Shown: positions 46,498 through 58,055 of the stretch, one piece after another
Position numbering within the stretch: the stretch's first letter is position 1
Layout: the number at the start of each line of letters is the position of its first letter
DNA from: Petrosia ficiformis
Taxonomy: Eukaryota; Porifera; Demospongiae; Haplosclerida; Petrosiidae
Assembly: GCA_947044365.1 (NCBI GenBank)
Contig: OX345637.1
Span: forward strand, 7,577,701 to 7,641,700
Reading direction: 5' to 3'
DNA: 64,000 nucleotides
Translations under genes and position numbers: made by a program
Notes under the pieces: generated by a model
Databases searched by the model: none
What the model saw: the letters and a program-made list of their open reading frames with translations, nothing else
What the model was told of the DNA's origin: nothing

Positions 46498-48781
46498 TCA
46501 GGACCTTCTGCGACGATCCCGACTCCTTGACCTACTTCGGTATCTTTCCCGACTACGAGAGCGACTTCCGCCTCTCCGCCCATAATAACGACCTCCCATT
46601 CCACTACCACCATACAAAAATTTCCTATGAAATGAAAAAAATAATGATAATATAATTTTCAAAAAGTAAGAATGAATGTGTTCAATACTCACTTAAGGTC
46701 TCTGGAGATTGGTTTCAAATGCATGAAATTACAGAATCCTCCACGTGTACATTCACTTGGTGGTATATGTGTGTGTGTGTGTATTGTACACGTGTGTGTT
46801 TAAGAGTGTGTGTGTGTGTGAAGGGAATGAGATAAAGATGAAATACTAGTAAACATATACACATGATGTGGAAGGAAAGTTTGACATTCACAAGAAATCA
46901 GCAAACCCATGTGATATTAACTTCAATGAACCCTTCTTAATATTCTGGGACCACTCCAAAGAAAGGATATGATAAAATAATGGACTAGAAGAGTATTTAA
47001 GGAGAGGCTTACCCCATGTCATATTGACGGCAACAAGCCTCTTTGAAGTCTGTGACTGGAGATAGTTCAGCATGAATAGGTTGTCCATTGAACCATCGAT
47101 TGTTGAGTGATTGAACAGCTTTCTCTGCATCTTCCTCTAAACGATACTATTCAAACATTTTAAAAATGTCACATGCAATGTCACATGATGACTTTTTTAT
47201 ACTTACTTTAATATATACATTTCCCACAAGATGATCGCCAAGATTGTCACACACATTCAATTTTTCAATTTCTCCGTACTGAAACAAAGGGATAATAGGA
47301 TAGTAATGATGTTATCTACATGTACTGCTGATCAGGAATTTTCACTGTCATGCACTCATTGCTGTTTGTTACCATTCTATAGCAGTGTGCTGCTGTACCA
47401 TTCTACATATATATAGTACTAGCACCCTTTTTAGCTCACTGTTAATTATTGTTGCCACCCTTAGTAATAGAACACAAATTACTTTAGCTTATGATAATGA
47501 TAATAAATTAATAAATACATTAACATGTAATTTTGTGAATTACAAGCATGTTCGTATGAGATGGGTGTACCCTTCCATTGGTGAAAACAATCAATAATTT
47601 AACAGTCTTTGTTGAATAATTTGTTTAGTTAATCAACTTAATTATAATATCACTAACTTTTTCACATTCAATAAATACATCTTCAAAGAATTCTTCATAG
47701 TGAGACTGTTCTTCCTCTGGACTAACTAAACAAGAAAAAGTATCCCTATATACAATGTATATTTGCTTTGTGCTGACTATGTATCAGTTATTGCTGATGG
47801 CACTAGTGTATCTTTCTTTCTATGTACTCGAAAACTATAGCCTAAAGAAGTAAGTGTAACTGCAGTCTAGCTAAGTGCACAGAAACTGAAGTACTCGTTC
47901 AAGGTTCTAAGTGATGAGTTCGTCAAGTCTGAAACTCAACAACTTATTATACTTACTTGTTGATTCTTGTATCATCTTTATATTTCTGTTATGTATGTTC
48001 TTTTACACACCATGCCCATTAATTGACCAAGCCCCCCAGAATGACATAACTTCCTTAACTACATATACAACGCATACCCGCGTATGTGGCCACAAACATA
48101 TAAATATATATATTTATATATACATCAAACCATGTGGAAAGCGATTATAGGGATAGCCCTACGGGACATAAAAGCAAATCATATAATTTTACTTCAGGTT
48201 CAAGTAGAAATCGAATTTTACTCTAGTATATTTCTTTTCAAATACTAGTCTACCAGCTAACTCAATATTACAATTAACAAGTTGTCACTGATTAATTAAT
48301 TACATTACAATTAAGTTTTAAACATAGCCACACTACTAATTAACATTCCTCAATAAGAAATGCTGTCTTTCTGCAAGGGGTGTGGCTATGATAGACTAGC
48401 AATTATGTATTCCTGGTAAAATACTTACTCAATTGTACTCCTGGGTTCTGTGTTTGATTGTTTGGATTCTGATACATGTTCTGAAGTAGTATTGTCTGAA
48501 AATATATAAAAATTTATAGTAGACTAAATTATTATGTACCAAATGACATTCATACCTGGCTAAAAGTGGGCTTATTGTGTAATCTTGAACATCGATCACC
48601 ATGACGACAAGCTCCAATCTTGAAATAGAAGGAACAGTTTACCCTTTAAAAAAGTCATCAATTAACTTTAATGCTTGTATTTGCAACTCATAATTTCTTT
48701 TATTTATAACAATAACATCAAATAGCTGTTTTCTTACTTGTCCTTCTCTGTCCCAAATATGGATGCCAGATATTCTGCCAT
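46498..48781 (-). CDS. U2AF1: U2AF1, U2AF small subunit
   Basis: 35-kDa subunit of U2AF, which recognises the AG of 3' splice sites together with the large subunit. Eight exons: 48738-48781, 48556-48643, 48429-48495, 47658-47725, 47207-47278, 47013-47146, 46693-46755, 46498-46624; frames close to 220 residues. It starts [18 protein letters not shown]. First CCCH finger: [69 protein letters not shown]. Second CCCH finger: [20 protein letters not shown]. The C-terminal RS tail is short ([20 protein letters not shown] onward) without the long glycine run of the human protein. Intron 3 holds a family B MITE. A second identical copy at 55599-57882 comes from the assembly duplication. Confidence 0.97.
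47735..48175. mobile_element. Diverged MITE family B copy in U2AF1 intron 3
   Basis: Starts 'aaaagtatccctatatacaa' and ends 'gattatagggatagccctac' with 'gggacataaaa'. The interior keeps 'cccattaattgaccaagccc' and 'catatacaacgcatacccg'. It is more diverged than the other copies. The same sequence recurs at 56836-57276. Confidence 0.75.
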
Positions 48782-48954
48782 CTCTCTCCTATTCAAAATG
48801 TCACATTGACGTTCATGGGCATTAATTAGAAATTATGGGCGTGTTGCAGTATGGATCCCAACCGACCCCGGTACCTGTCCCTGACGCAAAAGGCGTGGAC
48901 CGCGTGGTAGTCTGAGGATGAGACTAGCCCACTGTACTATGAATATTCATGAGT
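48782..48954. promoter_or_regulatory. Candidate bidirectional promoter, U2AF1 / TBCC
   Basis: A 173-bp gap between divergent start codons. It is much more GC-rich than its surroundings (about 48838-48925, with 'ccaaccgaccccggtacc' and 'ggcgtggaccgcgtgg'). This is the only CpG-rich patch nearby and is probably the shared core promoter. It is duplicated at 57883-58055. Confidence 0.6.
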
Positions 48955-49539
48955 ATGGCCTCAAAAGTTGAAATTAGATTGAAAGAGAGAGATGAAGCAA
49001 GAAAGACAGCTTTGGAACAAAAGAGAAAAGAAAGAGCTGAAGAGACAAAGGAGACAGAGACACATGATTATTTCTTGTCACAATTTTCCAAAAGGAAACT
49101 TGAGCTAGAAGGTGTGTTACTTTAGAAACATTATATATATATATATATATACCATATTATATATATATATATATATATATGTTATAATGGATTTACAGAT
49201 ATATATATATATATATATAATGGATATACGGCTCTTTAAAATTCATAGACATGTGGCCTTGACACACGACCTGAGCCATGTGAATTAGAGTTTGTATTGA
49301 AATCACTCCTCTATTAGGTGCCATTATTCTATATAATTTTCATAAGTTATTCTGTATGGTATAGATATGCTTGATTCAACATCCAGAATATCTTCGGACA
49401 ATCTTAAAGACCATTTTGATAATATGACTTGTAGCGTACAGTCCCTTCAAAAGTTTCTCTCAGACTCTGCTTTGTTTCTTCCTTCATACTCAATCAGAAC
49501 ATCACAACAGGTATGTATAACCAGTTTGACTGGTATTCT
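48955..49539 (+). CDS. TBCC: TBCC, first two exons, cut off by the sequence gap
   Basis: Exons 48955-49111 and 49365-49510 are identical to the first two exons of the complete TBCC gene at 58056-60392. The sequence stops in intron 2 at 49539, where 200 N begin. This is an assembly break, not a truncated gene. Confidence 0.9.
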
Positions 49540-49739
49540 NNNNNNNNNNNNNNNNNNNNNNNNNNNNNNNNNNNNNNNNNNNNNNNNNNNNNNNNNNNNN
49601 NNNNNNNNNNNNNNNNNNNNNNNNNNNNNNNNNNNNNNNNNNNNNNNNNNNNNNNNNNNNNNNNNNNNNNNNNNNNNNNNNNNNNNNNNNNNNNNNNNNN
49701 NNNNNNNNNNNNNNNNNNNNNNNNNNNNNNNNNNNNNNN
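49540..49739. other. Assembly gap of 200 N
   Basis: Exactly 200 unknown bases. The sequence to its right (49740 onward) repeats 40639 onward, so the gap joins two contigs that share 8.9 kb. Its true size is probably meaningless. Confidence 0.99.
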
Positions 49740-49898
49740 ACTACAAGAAAACAATAGCAAGCTAAGCCTTCAGACAGATTAGATTCAAACCAACACCAAT
49801 ATTTTGTACATTGCAACATATTATAGTGTCCCTAAACAGACTGACTAATATTCCTCTTCAAGTAGTCTTTTAAAATGCCTCACACTTCTTCTCTACAG

Positions 49899-50154
49899 AT
49901 ATGGTATACCAGGAATATCACTAGCCATTGTACTCGCTGCAACCATTACTCTTATTTTTATTTTCTATCCTCGAGCAAGCAAAGGCAACTTAACAAATGA
50001 TGAAGATATAGATGAACTATTCATTGGCCGTATTCTATTGATAGTTATTCTGGCAATATTTTTAGCTATTGGGTGTATGTCTGTTACTGTATTACACTGG
50101 ATAGAACCAATAAGAGCATATCCACTTAGAAAACCAATTCACTTATCCAGATAA
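49899..50154 (+). pseudogene. TMEM218: TMEM218 exon 2, duplicate without exon 1
   Basis: Identical to exon 2 of TMEM218 (40798-41053). Exon 1 is missing because the duplicated segment begins inside intron 1, after the gap. It should not be counted as a gene. Confidence 0.9.
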
Positions 50155-50910
50155 CATTATTATTATTATTATTATACTTATCATTAAAACAACCAACAAT
50201 TTAATTGATATACATGTATAAATACAAAAATATACTCGGAAGGTTGTGTCCATATACCATATACTGTATACTGGTAATAATCTACAAGGTTTAACTTGTT
50301 TGTATAAAAGACTTCAAACGTACCGACAACATTATATGATTTATAATTATACAGGTTAGACTTTAGAATGCCTTGCCCTGCACAAACAAAAAGAAAATTT
50401 CTTGTTAAAATTAATTTTGATGAATTAGACTAATATTGATATTCCTGATGACACTGGTTGTTGATATAGAGGATGGAAGCCTATGCCTGATTTGTAACAT
50501 AATTATGTATTCCTGTAAGTATGTATGTGACCATATATCACAAAATGGGTCTTATTTGATGGTTTTCACTATATCTTATAAGAAAACATGAAACTTTCAA
50601 TCCTTATAAAGACATGTTGTTGCCCCCATCTAAAAACCAGATTGTGTTGGGTTCTTGCACAAGACAGCTGTAAATGACCAGTTGAATTTCAAAATCAAAT
50701 AAGACCTTTTTCCTATGCACAGTTACTTTATATAGTTGATATTGTGTGGTAAGTTCCATATAAAGTCATTTGACCTAAAATATTTCTATTCACTGTCTTG
50801 TTCTTATGGTATTAAATAATAATTTATGACAATAGGTACATATAAAGTCATCACATCCTAATTTTGAGGTCATCATGAATATGAAGGACTTTAATAAATT
50901 AAGTAACAGT

Positions 50911-52409
50911 TTATTTCATTGACAAACGTACGACATATAGAATTTTGAAGTGGGATACATCAGATGTTTTGTTAGTCAGGGCAGGAGCAGTGAGCTGACC
51001 AGAAGGAAGAACTCCAAAATGAGATCCAGGAGCTTTAGCACTCTCAAATGTAGCATATACTCCATCAACTGTTATACTAGCTATAAATTCACTATCAAAT
51101 CCACCTTGTCCCTATAAATATAAATGATTCAATCATAGCGTCAGTCTTTATCAACAACAGTACATGCAATAATGTCAATCGGCTGTACTTTATTATAATA
51201 GTACCTCAATCAACATCCCCATTAACAGATTATGTGGCTTGTGCAACATTACTGAAAATACAATTCACATGGTTGGATATACAGCAGTTATCCTTATAAT
51301 TATGTATAATAAAACTCACCACACAGGTTAACAGTGAACACTCTGCTATGTATAGTAATATTATTATTATAAATAATTGTGTAGCTGTAGACATGAGGGG
51401 TATATCTTTATACACAAAGATGATATTCATAAAACAGAAGTCATACTTATATTGGCTATAGATAAACTCATTATGTAATTAATATTAACTCACATAGCCA
51501 ACTAAATATCCATCTACGATAGCTAGGAAACGACTGGGCTGAGCAACGTTCCGAAGTCTGATGGTATTAGGAGTCTGTCCAGCACTGATCGTAAACTGAC
51601 CTACATAATAAAATATGCTTTACTAGAATGATGTATTGAATATTGTTTGTTCAATAGGCACAATAGTTATTCAATAATGCTAACCTCCATATTAAACAAA
51701 GGAATCTCTTCTTGGGTAATTAGCTTACATAGATAGGCCTCAGTACATGTAGCAGTAATAACTTCAATATATAGATGTAAAAGTACCTCAATAGTCAGTA
51801 CACACATGGCATGCTACCTTAAGCATATAATAGTACTGCTACTGCAGTACATGTAAGTAGTGTTACTGTAATAGTTCAGTACATGCAACAAGTTCTTTAG
51901 TATTCATCTGAGCTTGTTAAAGCTTGAGATAATTGAAACCACTTACATGAAGTTCCTCCATCTCCCAAACAGTCAACTGCTCCATTTTCCAAAATCCTGA
52001 AATTCTTGTTGTTCAACTTTGACTTAATTTGAATTATATTTCCAGGTCGCAGACGATCCTATTTTAATGATAACTTATTAAAGCTGTTTTATCATTGACA
52101 CATTACATGTATTGTTAAATGTGTCGTCAAAGCTATCAACAAACAGATAAAGCTTTGCTTAACAAGCAAAACATCAAGACACGAGGTGTAATCAAGCCAT
52201 GCACAAACATATACATACCACTGTAGTCATAAGAGTAACATCATCCACAACCTTTTCAACATCATGACCGACTTGTTGTAATGCTCTTTCAATAGATCCC
52301 TTTTAAAATGGCATGAGAAATATAATAATTATTATTAATTTTTATGCAGGAACTTGTCAAACTCACAAATAATCCTCCACCACTTCGATACTGAGTAGGA
52401 GGAGTAACC

Positions 52410-52444
<35 letters not shown>

Positions 52445-52590
52445 GAATGACCTCGTCAAGTTCTATTTCCTTTCTAGCAACTCACTGTTGTTACTACCAC
52501 AGGTCTGGTTGGAGGTACAGGATTATGTCCAGGTTGAGGATTTCCAACCACGACTTTATTTGTCTGTACATAGACGGTGTTTTTAGACAT
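50911..52590 (-). CDS. Predicted beta-trefoil protein, duplicate copy
   Basis: Same six exons as 41810-43489, shifted by 9101: 52486-52590, 52367-52408, 52219-52299, 51947-52058, 51494-51600, 50911-51111. The sequence is identical, so it is probably the same gene assembled twice. Confidence 0.85.
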
Positions 52591-52633
52591 AGTACTAAAG
52601 AACTATCAACACTGTACACCCAAGATGACGGAA

Positions 52634-52924
52634 TTGGAAAGCCACACCTTTTTCCAAGCATATAATTAGGTACTAGTACTATGGTAGTATGACATCGATC
52701 GTCCAGATGGATTCATAATAAAATTATGTTAAGGTCATACATATGTATTGTCAACGCTTGGGGTCTTGATAATAGTATCTTCCTCAAGACTGCATAGCTC
52801 AAGCAGTATTTGCTAGTTTGGGTTCAGTATTGCTATATCAGAATAGTTGTTAAGATAGCTAAACGATCAGTATATGGTAGTATGTTACGCTTTACCATTG
52901 TGAGAATCCACCCGTCATCAGCGT
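52634..52924 (+). pseudogene. Shrunken 5' GPCR copy, duplicate
   Basis: Identical to 43533-43823, including all internal deletions. This again points to an assembly duplication rather than independent decay. Confidence 0.85.
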
Positions 52925-52980
52925 TTGGAAAGCCACACCTTTTTCAGGCAAGCGATGCACACTCGAGTATAGGAATAATT

Positions 52981-55334
52981 ATGTCGAATGGTAGTGATTC
53001 CTCTGATGGATATGCTGAAATCGATCGTCCAGATTGTGTAAATGGATTCATAAATCATGTTCCAGAATATGTTAAGGTCATAGCAGGTATAACATGTGTG
53101 TTGTCAATGCTTGGGGTCTTGATAATAGTATTGACATACGTTTGCTACAAAAATTTCCAGAGCAAAGCACGAGAGATCATAGTCCACATATCACTAATGG
53201 ATTTTGTAGTGGCTTGCTCAAACTTCATAGGTATTACTGTAGACTTCAATTCTCGTTTATACCATGTTGGTACTGGAGATCTTCCTCAAGACTACAATGT
53301 GCAAAATAACCTCTGCATAGCTCAAGCAGCATTTGCTATGTATGGAACTTTGGGTTCAATTCAATGGACTATTGCTATTGCTATTTATTTTTATATCAGA
53401 ATAATGATAGATGATGTTAAGATAGCTAAACGATCAGTATACGGTTTTTATATAGTATGTTACACTTTGCCATTAATCATGACAATATGGTTTGGTGCTA
53501 CTGGAAAGATTGGTTACTCTCCCATTGGTGGATCGGGTTGGTGTTCTCTGATCGTTGAAGAAAGGGTTGGTGACAAGAAGCGATTTGCTATATTCTTTGG
53601 ATATAATCTCTGGCTTTATTTAACTATAATAATACTTCCAGCAATTGCTATATCACTCCTAATACATCTTAAAATACAGGTGAGTTATGTAAAATAGTAT
53701 AAAGTAGATTTTGTTTTCATTGACCTCAGAAAAATGTTCATCACTTCAGTTTGGAATGACCAACAATCTTTTACTATCACTATTTTTATACAATTATCCT
53801 TCCTTTTTTTGTGTATGTCAAAGTTCATCCATTGCTTCATTATTGAATTATTAACCTTATATGACGTATTACAAATAAAGGTCATCATAAATGTGAACAC
53901 ATTGATCAAACTTTATAAATTAGAACTTATAATATGGTTGTGAAGTCTCTGTATGGGAATCAACAATTATAATAATTGTAGTACATTACTAATGCACACA
54001 TTGATGTTCATAATTGACTTTTAAATTGCTAGCAATCAGTCAATCTAAGGTGAGAAATATTTGGAATAATAGGAAAATATGCGGGAAGGTTTTGTGGGAA
54101 TTGAATAATGGGTGAAAAGTCGAGCATGTTCAGGCCTAATAGTTGTATTAGTTAGTTCATACAAATGTAGGTAATTTGATGGCTTTATTTATATTCATAA
54201 TGTTTCTGTTTAGTGTTTTTATATGCCATATACAGTTATCATAAAATTAAATCTAGTTAGGGTATCTGTAGCAACAAAAACCATATTTGGTCAGCATAAA
54301 AAAACACATATTCATAGTTTCATTTTCAAAGTTTTTTAATGGTATGCTCCCAAAGTATAGTCTTGTGGATATTTGTCCAGTACCAAACAAGTAATTGTTT
54401 GGACACTGTTTGTCTGGTCATTGATCCTATACTCTGCAAGAGCAAATTTGATGTACACAGCCGCCTGCACCCCCTTCTACCCAAAGTTTTTAGTAACATG
54501 TTGTACAATATTGCACTAATCAGTTTAATTAACACATGTAGGTGAAAAAGGAAAGCATGTCACAACAAGGAATTAGTACTGTGCATACAATTGAGACCAA
54601 GCTGTTGTCCATTCCTATTCTATTTGTGTTGTTAAGAATGTGGAGTTTCTTTCTGGTTTTCATCTCATTGCACACTTCAATACAGTCATGTGGCTTATCT
54701 CTTTTCCTATTGGTTATGGGGGTGAGTAATGAGAATAATTATAAATATACTCCCACTCATTTTTACAGTTTACTTATATGGCTAAACTAGCTGTATGAAG
54801 TAGCATTATATCATGAAGCACTGTCATAATAAATATTGCCATGTTTCTGTGCCATATTACGAGTAAGAACTACAGCAACAAAAAATATTGGAACCTCTTC
54901 AATCCCCCATAACTTAATCAGTAGATTTATTGAAATGCTCAAATAAAACATAACCACCTAACATGATAATCAAATTTAGTGTGAAAGTCACAAGTCAGAA
55001 ACGAGCCTTAATCTTCAATAACCGATTTAGTTTTATTTATAATCCACTAGTTATAGTTGATAGTTAGCTTCCACATTACCTGGAGATGATTTATTTTATG
55101 TAGGGTATTGGAGACTCTGGACAAGGTTTCTTCAATGCTATCATATTTTGTCTATTAAATCAGAAGATTCGAAAGTCCTATTGGAGTTCAGCATCAAAAT
55201 ATTGGTGTCTAATAAAGAAATTGGTAACATTTGGCAAAGAAGATCCGGTCACCCTTCTGGCAACAGATAGTAATATTTTTAATTATGAAAATAGCTCACA
55301 GAGACTATCAAAACCACCAAACAAAGTGGTATAA
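52981..55334 (+). CDS. GPR157-like receptor, duplicate copy
   Basis: Exons 52981-53679, 54542-54721 and 55104-55334 are identical to the gene at 43880-46233. It is most likely the same locus counted twice. Confidence 0.85.
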
Positions 55335-55598
55335 ATCAAATTTTATTTTATAATTGTGTGTGTGTGTGTAAAAGTCTAGGAGACCATAAACATTGTTGAT
55401 CTAGTTCAAAGGTCTTGTTTTTCAGAAACAAATTTCATGTATCTATAAGAGTTATTGTACAACTAGTTACTATATGTGCATAATTATTTTATATTCATTA
55501 ATATTAGAATGTAAAAAACTTGTATCAGTTGAATTTGTGGCAGTGTTTAGTGTCATGGCTTTTCAGTCTATCAATGTTGATAATTTTAATGAATATGA

Positions 55599-57882
55599 TC
55601 AGGACCTTCTGCGACGATCCCGACTCCTTGACCTACTTCGGTATCTTTCCCGACTACGAGAGCGACTTCCGCCTCTCCGCCCATAATAACGACCTCCCAT
55701 TCCACTACCACCATACAAAAATTTCCTATGAAATGAAAAAAATAATGATAATATAATTTTCAAAAAGTAAGAATGAATGTGTTCAATACTCACTTAAGGT
55801 CTCTGGAGATTGGTTTCAAATGCATGAAATTACAGAATCCTCCACGTGTACATTCACTTGGTGGTATATGTGTGTGTGTGTGTATTGTACACGTGTGTGT
55901 TTAAGAGTGTGTGTGTGTGTGAAGGGAATGAGATAAAGATGAAATACTAGTAAACATATACACATGATGTGGAAGGAAAGTTTGACATTCACAAGAAATC
56001 AGCAAACCCATGTGATATTAACTTCAATGAACCCTTCTTAATATTCTGGGACCACTCCAAAGAAAGGATATGATAAAATAATGGACTAGAAGAGTATTTA
56101 AGGAGAGGCTTACCCCATGTCATATTGACGGCAACAAGCCTCTTTGAAGTCTGTGACTGGAGATAGTTCAGCATGAATAGGTTGTCCATTGAACCATCGA
56201 TTGTTGAGTGATTGAACAGCTTTCTCTGCATCTTCCTCTAAACGATACTATTCAAACATTTTAAAAATGTCACATGCAATGTCACATGATGACTTTTTTA
56301 TACTTACTTTAATATATACATTTCCCACAAGATGATCGCCAAGATTGTCACACACATTCAATTTTTCAATTTCTCCGTACTGAAACAAAGGGATAATAGG
56401 ATAGTAATGATGTTATCTACATGTACTGCTGATCAGGAATTTTCACTGTCATGCACTCATTGCTGTTTGTTACCATTCTATAGCAGTGTGCTGCTGTACC
56501 ATTCTACATATATATAGTACTAGCACCCTTTTTAGCTCACTGTTAATTATTGTTGCCACCCTTAGTAATAGAACACAAATTACTTTAGCTTATGATAATG
56601 ATAATAAATTAATAAATACATTAACATGTAATTTTGTGAATTACAAGCATGTTCGTATGAGATGGGTGTACCCTTCCATTGGTGAAAACAATCAATAATT
56701 TAACAGTCTTTGTTGAATAATTTGTTTAGTTAATCAACTTAATTATAATATCACTAACTTTTTCACATTCAATAAATACATCTTCAAAGAATTCTTCATA
56801 GTGAGACTGTTCTTCCTCTGGACTAACTAAACAAGAAAAAGTATCCCTATATACAATGTATATTTGCTTTGTGCTGACTATGTATCAGTTATTGCTGATG
56901 GCACTAGTGTATCTTTCTTTCTATGTACTCGAAAACTATAGCCTAAAGAAGTAAGTGTAACTGCAGTCTAGCTAAGTGCACAGAAACTGAAGTACTCGTT
57001 CAAGGTTCTAAGTGATGAGTTCGTCAAGTCTGAAACTCAACAACTTATTATACTTACTTGTTGATTCTTGTATCATCTTTATATTTCTGTTATGTATGTT
57101 CTTTTACACACCATGCCCATTAATTGACCAAGCCCCCCAGAATGACATAACTTCCTTAACTACATATACAACGCATACCCGCGTATGTGGCCACAAACAT
57201 ATAAATATATATATTTATATATACATCAAACCATGTGGAAAGCGATTATAGGGATAGCCCTACGGGACATAAAAGCAAATCATATAATTTTACTTCAGGT
57301 TCAAGTAGAAATCGAATTTTACTCTAGTATATTTCTTTTCAAATACTAGTCTACCAGCTAACTCAATATTACAATTAACAAGTTGTCACTGATTAATTAA
57401 TTACATTACAATTAAGTTTTAAACATAGCCACACTACTAATTAACATTCCTCAATAAGAAATGCTGTCTTTCTGCAAGGGGTGTGGCTATGATAGACTAG
57501 CAATTATGTATTCCTGGTAAAATACTTACTCAATTGTACTCCTGGGTTCTGTGTTTGATTGTTTGGATTCTGATACATGTTCTGAAGTAGTATTGTCTGA
57601 AAATATATAAAAATTTATAGTAGACTAAATTATTATGTACCAAATGACATTCATACCTGGCTAAAAGTGGGCTTATTGTGTAATCTTGAACATCGATCAC
57701 CATGACGACAAGCTCCAATCTTGAAATAGAAGGAACAGTTTACCCTTTAAAAAAGTCATCAATTAACTTTAATGCTTGTATTTGCAACTCATAATTTCTT
57801 TTATTTATAACAATAACATCAAATAGCTGTTTTCTTACTTGTCCTTCTCTGTCCCAAATATGGATGCCAGATATTCTGCCAT
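55599..57882 (-). CDS. U2AF1: U2AF1, duplicate copy
   Basis: All eight exons are found at the 9101 offset (57839-57882 down to 55599-55725), with no base difference noticed. It is treated as an assembly duplicate of 46498-48781. Confidence 0.9.
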
Positions 57883-58055
57883 CTCTCTCCTATTCAAAAT
57901 GTCACATTGACGTTCATGGGCATTAATTAGAAATTATGGGCGTGTTGCAGTATGGATCCCAACCGACCCCGGTACCTGTCCCTGACGCAAAAGGCGTGGA
58001 CCGCGTGGTAGTCTGAGGATGAGACTAGCCCACTGTACTATGAATATTCATGAGT

